Positions 27,926 through 36,814 of a DNA stretch of 42,365 nucleotides are shown here, piece by piece. Numbering within the stretch: the first letter of the stretch is position 1; each line of letters opens with the position of its first letter. Source of the DNA: DAOUCP01 sp034432155 (GTDB lineage: Bacteria > Chloroflexota > Anaerolineae > Epilineales > Epilineaceae). Made by a program: the position numbers and the translations under genes. The DNA lies in NCBI GenBank assembly GCA_034432155.1, contig DAOUCP010000064.1, positions 1-42,365 on the forward strand, read 5' to 3'. A model generated the notes under the pieces. It was given only the letters and a program-made list of their open reading frames with translations, was not told the DNA's origin and ran no database searches.

Positions 27926-30337
27926 ATGCGCACTTTCTGCCCCCCACCCCGCACCGACACCTCCAACCGGGTGACGCGGTTGGGCTGGGTCGATGACCGG
28001 GGGCTAGAAGCACGGGTCGAACACCTAGCCCGCCCCGACTCCCAGCCGGCGTTGGCTGCTGCGCGGCCCCATCTGCTCTTGGCCCTGAGCGATGCCGCCA
28101 GCCCGGATCGCGCCCTCGTCAACCTGGCACGCTTCGCTGCTGTGGTGCCCGACCAGACGGCCTTCTACCGCTATCTGGCCGACGAACCGCGCGCGGCGGA
28201 TACGTTGATCACCCTGTTCGCCGGCAGCCAGTACCTCACGGAGATTCTCCTGCGCAACCCCGAGTACTTCTCTCGCTTGATGAAGCGACGTGGTACCGCG
28301 CTCATCAAGGCGCGGGAGGACGTTCTGGCCGATGCGCAGGCGGCCATCGCCCCTCTGGCGGTTGCCGGCCGGCCGAGCCCGTCGGCGCTGGATGCCCTGC
28401 GGCGATTCCAGCAGTGGCGACTGCTGCGCATTGGTCTCAGCGACCTGACCGGCCTTTTGGACCTATCGTCGGTGACTCGGCAATTGTCGCATCTGGCCGA
28501 CGCCATCGTGCAGGTGGTCTTGTCGCTCGTGGCGGCGGAGACAGGTCTGCGCGAGGACGGCTTCGTCGTGTTGGCCATGGGCAAGCTAGGGGGCGGCGAG
28601 CTGAACTACAGCTCCGACATCGACCTCCTGTTTCTGGCGGCCGCAGACCCGACAGCCTATCAGCGCGTCGGCGAACGCCTGATCACGCTGCTTACCGAGG
28701 TCACGGCTACCGGCTTCCTGTACCGCGTGGACATGCGCTTGCGCCCCTGGGGCAAAGTCGGACCGTTGGTGACCTCCCTGGATGGTTACTTAGCCTACCT
28801 TCAGAAGCACGCTCGGTTGTGCGAGAAGCAAGCGTTGCTCAAGGCGCGGCCCATCGCCGGCAACCAACGACTCGGTGCCGACTTTCTGCGCCGCGCCGAA
28901 CCGTTGCTGTTCGACGTCGAGCCCGAAACCGTGCGCGCCGACGTGTATGCCATGAAACGGCTCACCGAGGATGACTTGCGGCAGCGCGGCCGCGAATGGG
29001 GCGACGTCGAGCTTGGCAAGGGATCGATCCGCGATGTCGAGTTTGTGGCGCAGTACCTGCAGTTGGCCCACGGTGGCCCGCACGCCCACCTGCGCACCCC
29101 CAATACCCTGGAGGCGCTAACGCGCTTGGAGAAAAGTGGCCTTCTGGGCAAAGATGAGCATCGCACCCTTGCCGACGGCTACGTCTTCTTGCGCACGGTC
29201 GAGCACTACCTGCAGCTGCTCGACTACCGCCAAACGTGCACGCTGCCCTCAGCGCCGGCAGAGCTCGCCTACCTGGCGCAGCGGCTTGGCTTTTCCGGGC
29301 CGGACGCCGCCGCACGCTTTGTCACCCGCTACCAGCAGCACAGCGCCGCCATCCGCACCGTGTTCCAGCGCCACTTGGCTCCCCCACCGTCGGACGGCCA
29401 ATCCGGCGCTTCACCAGGCAATGACCAGGGAGGCATGTCGATGCCCTCACCGGCGACTTCTTCCCCCGTGGCCGACAAGGCGCCCACCAACCCGGCGGAC
29501 TCGCGTCCGCATGTGGCGCGCATGACCCCCGACTACACCGCGGTCTTTGACCCGAGCGAGATCCGGCGTCATGCCGACCTCGCCGAACGCCTGACGTACG
29601 AGAAACCAGTGGAGGTGCGCGGCGAACCGCTGGGCGACGGATGGTGGCGCGTGACCATCGTGGGGTTTGACTACCTGGGCGAGCTTTCGCTGATCTGTGG
29701 GCTCCTGTTCGTCTACGGCTTTAGCATCGTCGATGGCCACGTATTCACCTATGAGCCGCGCCAAGCAACAACCGCCACCGGGGAGAGTCGGCACGAGCAG
29801 CAGCCGCTGGCCGTGCGGTCCGAAGAACGACGCAAGATCGTCGATGTGTTCACGGTGCGCGCGACGCGGCCCAGCGATGATCCCGGGCTGTGGCTGCGCT
29901 ACGAGGCTGACCTCGCCGGACTGCTCCGCCTCCTGCAAGAGCACCGCCAAACCGAGGCACAGGGCGAGTTGGCCAAGCGGTTGGCCGTGGCTGTGGCCGC
30001 CGGCGACATTCCAGGCGCCACTCCCATCTTGCAGCCGATCGCCATTGCCATCGACAACGATGCATCAGAGCACTACACGATCCTCCGCATCGAGGCTCCC
30101 GACACCATCGGCTTCCTCTACGAGATCACCAACGCTCTGGCGCTCCATCGGATTCACATTGCCCAAGTTGCGGTGACCTCGGTCGGCCATTGCGCCCACG
30201 ACACTCTGTTCATCACCGATGCTCAGGGCGCAAGATCGAGGCACAGGACAAGCAACGCGAGCTGCGCGCAGCCAGTGTGTTGGTCAAACACTTCACGCAT
30301 TTGCTGCCTTACTCGCCCAACCCCGAAGCGGCGTTGA
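27926..30337 (+). CDS. glnE: glutamine synthetase adenylyltransferase/removase, N-terminal part (frameshifted)
   Basis: This is the first part of GlnE, which adds AMP to and removes it from glutamine synthetase. The N-terminal nucleotidyltransferase half has 'GKLGGGELNYSSDIDLLFL' (catalytic Asp-x-Asp near residue 230), 'YRVDMRLRPWGKVGPLV' and 'GKGSIRDVEFVAQYLQL'. After a Pro/Ser-rich linker come two ACT-like domains (about residues 560-650 and 715-775), the second reading 'HYTILRIEAPDTIGFLYEI' to 'DTLFITDAQG', as in GlnD. At 30226-30228 a G run is one base short: CAGGGCGC, where CAGGGGCGC would continue 'DAQGRKIEAQ' into the next frame. Residues encoded after ~30229 in this frame are not real. 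The start is uncertain: ATG 27926 is used, and a TTG at 27854 is the alternative; neither has a good ribosome site. Confidence 0.85.
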   Translation: MRTFCPPPRTDTSNRVTRLGWVDDRGLEARVEHLARPDSQPALAAARPHLLLALSDAASPDRALVNLARFAAVVPDQTAFYRYLADEPRAADTLITLFAGSQYLTEILLRNPEYFSRLMKRRGTALIKAREDVLADAQAAIAPLAVAGRPSPSALDALRRFQQWRLLRIGLSDLTGLLDLSSVTRQLSHLADAIVQVVLSLVAAETGLREDGFVVLAMGKLGGGELNYSSDIDLLFLAAADPTAYQRVGERLITLLTEVTATGFLYRVDMRLRPWGKVGPLVTSLDGYLAYLQKHARLCEKQALLKARPIAGNQRLGADFLRRAEPLLFDVEPETVRADVYAMKRLTEDDLRQRGREWGDVELGKGSIRDVEFVAQYLQLAHGGPHAHLRTPNTLEALTRLEKSGLLGKDEHRTLADGYVFLRTVEHYLQLLDYRQTCTLPSAPAELAYLAQRLGFSGPDAAARFVTRYQQHSAAIRTVFQRHLAPPPSDGQSGASPGNDQGGMSMPSPATSSPVADKAPTNPADSRPHVARMTPDYTAVFDPSEIRRHADLAERLTYEKPVEVRGEPLGDGWWRVTIVGFDYLGELSLICGLLFVYGFSIVDGHVFTYEPRQATTATGESRHEQQPLAVRSEERRKIVDVFTVRATRPSDDPGLWLRYEADLAGLLRLLQEHRQTEAQGELAKRLAVAVAAGDIPGATPILQPIAIAIDNDASEHYTILRIEAPDTIGFLYEITNALALHRIHIAQVAVTSVGHCAHDTLFITDAQGARSRHRTSNASCAQPVCWSNTSRICCLTRPTPKRR

Positions 30338-31656
30338 TCCATTTCCACGAGTACGTGGGCGAACTCTTTCGGCGCCCGAATTGGCCTGACGAGCTGGCCA
30401 CCCTGGAACACCCCGAAGTCTTGCACGCCCTCGCGCAGTTGCTGGGGGTCAGCGACTTCTTGTGGGACGATTTTCTGCGCATGCAGCACGAGAACTTGTT
30501 TCCGGTGGTGCGGGACGTCGCTGCTTTGCCACGGCCCAAGAGCAGAGCGCAGTTCGCGGCGGAACTCGACGCCACGCTGCGCCAGGCGCAGGCGCAAGCC
30601 GCGTCCGCCACGGCGCGCCTCTCAGCCTGGCGCGACGAGCTGAACGCATTCAAGGATCGCGAGATGTTCCGCATCGACATGCGCAACATCCTCGGCTATA
30701 TCCCCAATCCAGCGGTGTTCGCGGCCGAGCTAACCGACATGGTGGAGACGGTGGTCGAGGCGTCCGTTCGGCTGTGCGACGAGGAGCTGCGGGCACAGTT
30801 CGGCCAGCCGCTGCGCCCCGATGGTCAGGCCAGCGTGATCAGCGTCTGTGCGCTGGGCAAGTGGGGCGGCCGCGAGCTTGGCTACGCGTCCGACATCGAG
30901 CTGTTGTTCATCTACGACGCCAACGGCGTCACCAGCGGGCCACGCGTCACAACCACGGCCCAGTATTACGAGCGCCTGGTGCAGGAAACGGTGCGTGCCA
31001 CCCGCGCGCGCCGCGAGGGCATCTTCGAGATCGACCTGCAGCTACGCCCCTACGGCAAGGCCGGCAGCCTGGCGGTCTCACTGGAAGCGTTTCGGCGCTA
31101 CTTCGCGCCCGGCGGCGCGGCCTGGAGCTACGAGCGACAGGCGCTGATCAAACTGCGACCGATCGCCGGCGACCCCAAGTTGGGCGCACAGATCGAGGCG
31201 CTGCGCGACTGCTACGTGTATCAGGGCGATCCGTTTGACCTGGCCGGCATGCGGGCCATGCGCGAGCGCCAGTTGCGTCATCTCGTCACCCCGGGGACCA
31301 TCAACGCCAAGTACAGCCTGGGCGGACTGGTCGAACTCGAATACCTGGTGCAGGGTCTCCAAATCATGCACGGCGGCCAGGACCCGAACCTGCGGCTTTG
31401 CAACACGGGCGAGGCCATGGCCGCCCTGGCGTGGAGCGGCGTCCTCTCCCCGGAAGACCATGCCCGCCTGCGCGCGGCGCATGTCTTCCTGCAACGGTTG
31501 ATCGACGCGTTGCGGGTGGTGCGTGGCAACAGCAAAGACGTGACAGTGCCAGCCGAGGAGAGCGAGGAGTTCGCCTTCTTGGCGCGCCGCCTAGGCTACC
31601 GCCAGAATCCCGCACTGCTCAGCGCTGACCTGCGCGAGCACCTCAGTTGCGTGTAG
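30190..31656 (+). CDS. glnE: glutamine synthetase adenylyltransferase, C-terminal part (frameshifted)
   Basis: This is the remainder of the glnE gene in the -1 frame. True homology begins at about 30226 ('GRKIEAQDKQRELRAASVLVKHFTHLLP', the end of the second ACT domain). It continues through a helical linker to the C-terminal nucleotidyltransferase: 'ALGKWGGRELGYASDIELLFIYD', 'IDLQLRPYGKAGSLAVS', 'YERQALIKLRPIAGD' and 'LVELEYLVQGLQIMHG', ending in the GlnE helical bundle. The motif reads Asp-x-Glu rather than Asp-x-Asp. There is no ribosome site or plausible start near the junction, so this half was not an independent gene. Restored, GlnE would be ~1240 residues, against ~950 in enterics, the excess being the ACT insert. 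The next gene is glnA, its target. Confidence 0.85.
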   Translation: MRPRHSVHHRCSGRKIEAQDKQRELRAASVLVKHFTHLLPYSPNPEAALIHFHEYVGELFRRPNWPDELATLEHPEVLHALAQLLGVSDFLWDDFLRMQHENLFPVVRDVAALPRPKSRAQFAAELDATLRQAQAQAASATARLSAWRDELNAFKDREMFRIDMRNILGYIPNPAVFAAELTDMVETVVEASVRLCDEELRAQFGQPLRPDGQASVISVCALGKWGGRELGYASDIELLFIYDANGVTSGPRVTTTAQYYERLVQETVRATRARREGIFEIDLQLRPYGKAGSLAVSLEAFRRYFAPGGAAWSYERQALIKLRPIAGDPKLGAQIEALRDCYVYQGDPFDLAGMRAMRERQLRHLVTPGTINAKYSLGGLVELEYLVQGLQIMHGGQDPNLRLCNTGEAMAALAWSGVLSPEDHARLRAAHVFLQRLIDALRVVRGNSKDVTVPAEESEEFAFLARRLGYRQNPALLSADLREHLSCV

Positions 31657-31704
31657 AAGCTGAGCGCGCGCTTGCTGGGCACCCAAGAGTACCTAGCTGG
31701 GCAG

Positions 31705-31733
31705 TAGACAAGCCCTGCGCACGCTGGTATGAT
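31705..31733 (+). promoter_or_regulatory. promoter of glnA
   Basis: TAGACA (31705-31710) and TATGAT (31728-31733) are exactly 17 bases apart. Initiation near 31740 gives a leader of ~88 bases to the ATG at 31828. It allows glnA to be transcribed independently of glnE. Confidence 0.65.
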
Positions 31734-31827
31734 GTGGCAGGCACGATAGAACCGTCCTGCGCCGGCCATGACAAGCTGGCCGACCCAAAGCAAACGCAAC
31801 CCAACTGGATGGAAGGAGAATGATCCC

Positions 31828-33243
31828 ATGCCTGAAAACGTATCCGAAGTGCTCGCACTGCTGCCCCAAGTGCAGATGGTGGACTTTCGCTTTACTGACA
31901 TGCCAGGCGTTTGGCAGCACTTCACGATTCAGGCACGCGACCTTACGGAGGAAACCTTCGAAGAGGGCGTTGGTTTCGACGGCTCTTCGATTCGCGGCTT
32001 CAAAGAGATCCACGAGTCGGATATGTTGTTGATGCTGGACCCGACTACGGCGTTCCTTGACCCCATCTATGAGATCCCGACGCTGGCGATCATTTGCGAC
32101 GTGTTTGACCCGATCACCCGCGAGCCTTACTCGCGCGATCCACGGTTCATTGCTCGACGCGCTGAGGAGTATCTGAAACAGACCGGCATCGCCGATGCCA
32201 GCTTCTGGGGCCCCGAGGCCGAGTTCTTCCTGTTCGGCAACGTGCGGTATGGCAGCGGGATGAACCAGGCGTTCTACCACATTGACAGCGTGGAGGGCTG
32301 GTGGAACACTGGCCGCAGCGATGGCCCCAGTTTCGGCGGCCAGATCCCCCCCAAGCGCGGCTACTTCCCCACCCCGCCCACCGACACGTTGCAGGACGTG
32401 CGCAGTAAGATCGTCCTGGCTTTGGAAGCCGCCGGCGTGACAGTCGAGCACCATCACCACGAGGTGGCCACGGCTGGGCAGACGGAAATCGACCTGCACT
32501 ATGGCCCGCTGGTCCGCATGGCCGACAGCATTGTGATCTACAAGTACATCGTGAAGAATGTGGCGCGCCAGAACGGCTTGACGGCCACCTTCATGCCCAA
32601 GCCGCTCTTCGGCGACAACGGCAGCGGCATGCACGTGCACCAGAGCCTGTGGAAAGGCCACACGAACATCTTCTTCGACGAGGCCGGCTATGCCCAGCTC
32701 TCTGACACGGCGCGCTACTACATCGGCGGGCTGTTGAAGCATGCGTCGGCCCTGCTGGCCCTGTGCGCCCCGACCACCAACTCCTACCGGCGCCTGGTGC
32801 CCGGCTACGAGGCCCCTGTGAATCTGGCGTTTTCGCAGCGCAACCGCTCCGCCATCTGCCGCATCCCTGTCTACTCCAAGAGCCCCAAGGCGAAGCGGAT
32901 CGAATTCCGCGCGCCGGATCCGTCGTGCAACCCCTACCTGTGCTTTGCGGCGCTGCTCATGGCCGGCCTCGACGGCATCCAGAATCGGATCGACCCGGGT
33001 GAGCCGATGGAAAAGGACCTCTATAGCCTGCCGCCTGAGGAGGCCAAGCTGGTCCGGCAGGTGCCCAGCTCGCTCGGCGAGGTCCTTGACGCGTTGCAGG
33101 ACGACCACGCCTTCCTGCTGAAGGGCGACGTATTCAGCCAAGACATGATCGACACCTACGTCGCCTACAAGCGCGAGGTTGAGGTCGACCCGGTGCGCAT
33201 GCGTCCCCATCCGGTTGAGTTCGAGCTGTACTTCGACGTGTAA
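31828..33243 (+). CDS. glnA: glutamine synthetase type I (GS I-beta like)
   Basis: The 471-residue product makes glutamine from glutamate, ammonia and ATP. Landmarks in order: 'MVDFRFTDMPGVWQHFTI', 'EGVGFDGSSIRGFKEIHESDM' (the Asp loop), 'FWGPEAEFFLF' (metal-binding Glu), 'HHHHEVATAGQTEIDL', 'MPKPLFGDNGSGMHVHQSL' (ATP/metal binding), 'NSYRRLVPGYEAP' and 'IEFRAPDPSCNPYL'. 'MEKDLYSLP' carries Tyr399 in the position of the E. coli adenylylated Tyr397, so the enzyme should be a GlnE substrate. The ATG at 31828 has AAGGAG nine bases upstream. It follows glnE by 171 bases, with its own promoter. Confidence 0.97.
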   Translation: MPENVSEVLALLPQVQMVDFRFTDMPGVWQHFTIQARDLTEETFEEGVGFDGSSIRGFKEIHESDMLLMLDPTTAFLDPIYEIPTLAIICDVFDPITREPYSRDPRFIARRAEEYLKQTGIADASFWGPEAEFFLFGNVRYGSGMNQAFYHIDSVEGWWNTGRSDGPSFGGQIPPKRGYFPTPPTDTLQDVRSKIVLALEAAGVTVEHHHHEVATAGQTEIDLHYGPLVRMADSIVIYKYIVKNVARQNGLTATFMPKPLFGDNGSGMHVHQSLWKGHTNIFFDEAGYAQLSDTARYYIGGLLKHASALLALCAPTTNSYRRLVPGYEAPVNLAFSQRNRSAICRIPVYSKSPKAKRIEFRAPDPSCNPYLCFAALLMAGLDGIQNRIDPGEPMEKDLYSLPPEEAKLVRQVPSSLGEVLDALQDDHAFLLKGDVFSQDMIDTYVAYKREVEVDPVRMRPHPVEFELYFDV

Positions 33244-33566
33244 GTCGGATCGGCCAGGAACGGAGCAATCGGCAGGGCGCGGGTAGCAGTCCACGTGCTT
33301 CTTGCTTTGCTGGGCGGATGTCTCCTCGCCGCGATGCGCGAGTCCATGTCCGCCAACCCCCAGGCGCCGAGGTGCGCACTTCGCCGCGCCCGAATGGCCG
33401 ATGGGACGTGCTGTTGGACTTCATCGACTGCGCCGACGCACGGAGTGCGGGGACGCGAAACGCTCGACTGCCTGCCGCGGACCGCGCGGCGCGTGGCAAA
33501 GGATGGGGATTCGGATGGCCTGACGCGGCTTGCTGGGCGAGGCGGTGGTCTTGGCGAACCTTCCCG
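33244..33566. other. gene-free spacer after glnA
   Basis: 323 bases with no recognisable gene, terminator or repeat. Open frames here lack ribosome sites and resemble nothing I know. Confidence 0.4.
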
Positions 33567-33902
33567 TTACGTCGCATTCCGCCAGACGTGCGGGTGCTCG
33601 CGCTCCTTGACGTCCAGCTCCCTCAGGAGTCGAACCAGCCGTGGGACGCCTTCGCGCAGGCAGTCGGCCTCCACCCATAGCATGCGGCAGTGGCCGCAGA
33701 GCGCCATCCTTCCGGAAGCCGCGGCGCTGGCTTCCCCCGTCCCGAACCGGGGGCGCCCGAACGGAAGCACACGGTAGCTCTCATTGCCCCCCGGTGAAGC
33801 ACACCACGCCCTGAGACGCTGGCACGATCTGCGGCACTGCTGCCGGTCGATCCCGGCGGCGCGGGCCTCCCCACGCCTGCGATCCAGGCTATACTTGGCC
33901 AT
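33567..33902 (-). CDS. small cysteine-containing hypothetical protein
   Basis: A possible 111-residue protein (MAKYSLDRRRGEARAAGIDR...). It contains CRRSC with a further Cys eight residues on, then 'GNESYRVLPFGRPRF' and 'MALCGHCRMLWVEADCLREGVPRLVRLL', suggesting a zinc-binding module of paired Cys motifs followed by an amphipathic helix. Third codon positions are strongly G/C, as in the real genes here. There is no good ribosome site before the ATG at 33902, and an ATG at 33707 could start a 46-residue version. I do not recognise the family; it may equally be a chance frame. Confidence 0.4.
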   Translation of the reverse strand: MAKYSLDRRRGEARAAGIDRQQCRRSCQRLRAWCASPGGNESYRVLPFGRPRFGTGEASAAASGRMALCGHCRMLWVEADCLREGVPRLVRLLRELDVKEREHPHVWRNAT

Positions 33903-34085
33903 GCTCAGCAGTCGACAAGAGCGCTGCAGCTGCCCTCCCTGTCGTACGCGCAGCTCGACGCGGCCGAGCGAACGCACGCACCGTGCCCTTGGCGGCGAGT
34001 GGCGGACCGGATGGCGGCCAGGAACGTTGCCAACGGAGCTCCGGCGCCGCCACCAGAGTCACAGAATGGCGTAGTTACGCCACTT

Positions 34086-34158
34086 GCCCCCGTAGCTCAG
34101 GGGATAGAGCAGCGGTTTCCTAAACCGCGAGTCGCAGGTTCGAGTCCTGCCGGGGGTA
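34086..34158 (+). tRNA. tRNA-Arg (anticodon CCT)
   Basis: A complete cloverleaf is visible: acceptor GCCCCCG/CGGGGGT, D-stem GCTC/GAGC, anticodon stem GCGGT/ACCGC around loop TTCCTAA (anticodon CCT, reading AGG), and T-arm GCAGG-TTCGAGT-CCTGC. The discriminator is A. CCA is not encoded. The first acceptor pair is G-T. Confidence 0.96.
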
Positions 34159-34817
34159 CCTTGATACGACTTCGGGTGTGGCCGCCAGCCCGCTGCCGGC
34201 GGGTCTCCGTGTTGCCCTCGGCCACACGGCCCACCACCCGATGAAGATCGGGACAACCATCCACCATGACGTCTCGTCGACCCCAGGCGCCGGCAATTGG
34301 AGGCCGCGCGGCGCACAATCACGACGGCGCGGGCCGTGCTTCTTACTGCCGCGCTCATGGACAGGGTGCGCAGGAATGTGGATGACGGCAAGGGCGGGAC
34401 CGGCTCGGGAGTGAAGTGGGGCAGCGCGCGACTGTGGAGGGCGCGAGGGCGGGCGGAGACGGCACGTGCCCCCAGGGCCGAGAGCAGGCTGGCTGTCGTC
34501 CTGCGGGACGTGATGAGGGTGCGGCAGCGGCTCCAGATCCGCGCGGCGAACACTCTGCGGGAGCTTGGCAGGGTGCCGCAGGTACGAGGTGAACGCTGCG
34601 CGGGAGCTGGTAAGGGGGCCACACGTGACAGGCGAACTACCTGCGCGAGCCGGCCAATTGGCCACGCGCGAGAGGCGACCCATCTGACAAGGTTCGGTAC
34701 GGCGTTGACGGCGAGCGGCATGCTCCAGGGCAAGGCTGAGTTCGCGGCTCGCGCTCGGAAGGGCGAGACGTGGGTGGCCCCGACGTAGGGAGATCAACCA
34801 TCAGTAGCGCAATCGCC
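34159..34817. other. gene-free stretch after the tRNA
   Basis: 659 bases with long chance frames on both strands but no recognisable protein, RNA or repeat. The frame running antisense through the tRNA is a common false translation. It borders a pseudogene, so it may be decayed sequence. Confidence 0.4.
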
Positions 34818-35320
34818 ATGGCATGCCGCAGCGTCGTCTTCGGGCTCGTTATCGGTGGCCAGCTGAACCTGACGCGGGGCGCATTGGCGCAGGGCAACGC
34901 GCCTCTCTACGTGCCGAGTGCCGCCAGCGTGGCTGCGGTCGAGTCGCTGGAGACCAGGAACAGGAGCGCTGCAGGACACGCTTGAGCGGGCGACCGCCAG
35001 CGCCGATGCCATCACCGTGACGCGTGCGAACCTCCGGGTGGCGAACGGTGCAGGCACGACCTGCTCTGTCACGAACGGCGCCGGCAACGTCATCAGCGGC
35101 CAGTACGAGACGGTTCCAAACGCACGATCCCCCATGCGGCACGGCGGCTTTCACATCCTCGTGGTGGGTAAGTAGCTTACCTACTCGAGCTGTGGCGGCA
35201 TTCCCGGCGGCGCAAGGAAATGTGACGTCGGTCACCTTCGTTTCCACCTTCGGGGGCAGTGAGAACAAGGCCTACGGACCCATGTCTTTCGTACTCGGGA
35301 GGCAGGGGAACGAGGCGTAG
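34818..35320 (+). pseudogene. remnant of a secreted head-repeat (YadA-head-like) surface protein
   Basis: Pieces of one protein lie in three frames. The first has a signal peptide (MACRSVVFGLVIGGQLNL.. to GALA|QGN) and stops at 34985. The second gives 'LQDTLERATASADAITVTRA', then 'NLRVANGAGTTCSVTNGAGN' and 'VISGQYETVPNARSP', and stops at 35175 after 'GGFHILVVGK'. After that stop the same frame still reads 'LTYSSCGGI'. The third gives 'AQGNVTSVTFVSTFGGSENK', then 'AYGPMSFVLGRQGNEA' and stops at 35320. The patterns 'GN.ISG.Y.TV', 'GG.N.A.G..S.VLG' and 'HN.VVG..NYSSFGG' are typical of proteins with repeated collagen-like or trimeric-adhesin head motifs. Several frame breaks and an in-frame stop show it is decayed. 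The family call is from remembered patterns and should be tested by search. Confidence 0.55.
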
Positions 35321-35477
35321 GGGGAAGTAGATCCGGTGAGCGGAGGGGTGTCTAACCTGGCTTGTGGCGAGCCGCGATGACTCGTCAGTCAGCGGCGGCC
35401 ACTCCCGCCAGACAGCATGACCTTACAACCGGCGCGGGGATCGATGCCATGGCCAACACGAGACAGTCCCAGGGACG

Positions 35478-35595
35478 GACCGCGGCCCTTTGACTCTCGC
35501 CACCGCTGGGCCCTCGAATAGGGCGCGGTCCTTTGACTCTCGCCGCCGGCGGGCCCCCGGTGGACCGCGGCCCTTTGACTCTCGCCACCGGTGGC
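35478..35595. repeat. tandem repeat, ~42-base unit, in spacer 35321-35800
   Basis: Three copies of a unit containing CGCGG(C/T)CCTTTGACTCTCGCC and a GGGCCC-like tail start at 35478, 35521 and 35563. The rest of the 480-base spacer shows no gene. Confidence 0.75.
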
Positions 35596-35800
35596 TGATA
35601 CAGTGGCCGCATCGGATGGCGATCAGCCCCGCACCGGTAAAGCGGCCGACTCCGGATGACCAGGCTGGCGCTGCTTGCCAGCGCGTTTCTCTGCCGTGGG
35701 TGCATGGCCGTCCGCCGGCTGGCGTGGCGACATCACGGCGGACGCGCCTCGCCACAGGCCAGTCGCAACCTCGCCGACACAGGGAAAAGGGGTCATCGGC

Positions 35801-36598
35801 GTGAAGATAGCTGCAGTTCAGTTCGCCCCAGCATTCGGGAAGGTGCAAGCCAACCTGGAGCGAGTGGCCTACCTTATGCGCGGCACGCGTGCCGAGTTGT
35901 ACGTGCTGCCAGAGCTGGCCACGACAGGCTACCAGTTTCGCGATCCAGAGGAGGCGCGGTCGCTCGCCGAGACCATCCCTTCCGGACCGTCGGTACGGTA
36001 CCTCGCCGAGCTGGCCCGCGAGCTCGACGCCCATGTCATCGCCAGTCTGCCCGAGCGCAGCGCCGACCAGCTATTCATCAGCGCCATTGTCGTTGGACCA
36101 GAAGGGTTTGTCGGCCTCTACCGCAAGACGCATCTCTTTCGCGGTGAGAAAGCGGTCTTCTCGCCCGGTGACACCGGCTTCCAGGTGTTCGACGTGAACG
36201 GGGCGCGCATTGGCATCCTCATCTGCTTCGACTGGATCTTCCCCGAAGCGGCCCGCTGTCTCGCGCTGCAGGGCGCAGATGCCATCGTCCAGCCGGCGAA
36301 TCTAGTGCTGCCTTGGTGTCAGAAGGCGATGGTGGTCCGCGCCTTGGAGAACCGCGTCTTCACCGTGGTGGCCAATCGGTGGGGGGAGGAGGGTCGTTTG
36401 GACGGGCCGCCGTTGCGCTTCACCGGCGGCAGCCAGATCGTCTCGCCTGACGGAGCGATCCTCGCCTCGCTGGGACCTGCGGAAGACGGGGTCGCCCTGG
36501 CCGAGTGCGACGTATCCCTCGCGAGGGACAAGCGCGCCACGCCAGAGAACGATATCCTGGCCGATCGCCGCCCGGAACTCTATCGCCCCCTTTGCTGA
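35801..36598 (+). CDS. carbon-nitrogen hydrolase (nitrilase superfamily amidase)
   Basis: The 265-residue product hydrolyses a C-N bond of an amide or carbamoyl compound. The catalytic triad is visible: Glu38 in 'YVLPELATTGYQF', Lys109 in 'GLYRKTHLF' and Cys142 in 'GILICFDWIFPEAAR'. 'ALENRVFTVVANRWGEE' and 'FTGGSQIVSPDGAIL' are usual later landmarks. Length is normal for the family. The GTG at 35801 follows GGGAAAAGGGG and starts the first strand VKIAAVQFAP; 42 upstream in-frame codons look non-coding. The substrate is unknown; omega-amidase, N-carbamoylputrescine amidase and beta-ureidopropionase relatives share these motifs. Confidence 0.9.
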   Translation: MKIAAVQFAPAFGKVQANLERVAYLMRGTRAELYVLPELATTGYQFRDPEEARSLAETIPSGPSVRYLAELARELDAHVIASLPERSADQLFISAIVVGPEGFVGLYRKTHLFRGEKAVFSPGDTGFQVFDVNGARIGILICFDWIFPEAARCLALQGADAIVQPANLVLPWCQKAMVVRALENRVFTVVANRWGEEGRLDGPPLRFTGGSQIVSPDGAILASLGPAEDGVALAECDVSLARDKRATPENDILADRRPELYRPLC

Positions 36599-36600
36599 TC

Positions 36601-36702
36601 CGTCCGCCACGAAGGCTGAGAGCCACGGCAGCCATCTCACCGTCCGCCGCAACGGCTGATGGCCAGGGCGGCCACCTCACCGTCCCCCACGAACGGTGAG
36701 GC
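36601..36702. repeat. tandem repeat, 40-base unit
   Basis: Two full copies (36601-36640, 36641-36680) and a partial third (36681-36702) of a unit beginning CGTCCGCC(A/G)C(G/A)A and ending CCA(T/C)CTCAC. It begins three bases after the amidohydrolase stop and ends just before the promoter at 36714. Confidence 0.8.
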
Positions 36703-36713
36703 GCAGACCCTAC

Positions 36714-36743
36714 TTGACACGCTTGCCCCGAACGATGTAGCCT
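36714..36743 (+). promoter_or_regulatory. putative promoter of the subtilase gene
   Basis: A perfect TTGACA (36714-36719) with TAGCCT 18 bases downstream (36738-36743). The -10 box is weak. The leader to the ATG at 36815 would be ~65 bases. Confidence 0.4.
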
Positions 36744-36814
36744 CGCGCGCGGCATGACCTCCTTCGGTTGTCGCACCCTGCGACGGACCACGTGACCTCG
36801 AAAGGCAATCGACC

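Noticed and set aside
30226..30240. Programmed -1 ribosomal frameshift in glnE
   Set aside because: There is no slippery heptamer of the X-XXY-YYZ type and no obvious downstream structure. One missing G in a short run is simpler.
34059..34733. Minus-strand frame antisense to the tRNA (…GRTRTCDSRFRKPLLYPLSYGGK)
   Set aside because: This is the well-known false translation of a tRNA gene on the opposite strand.
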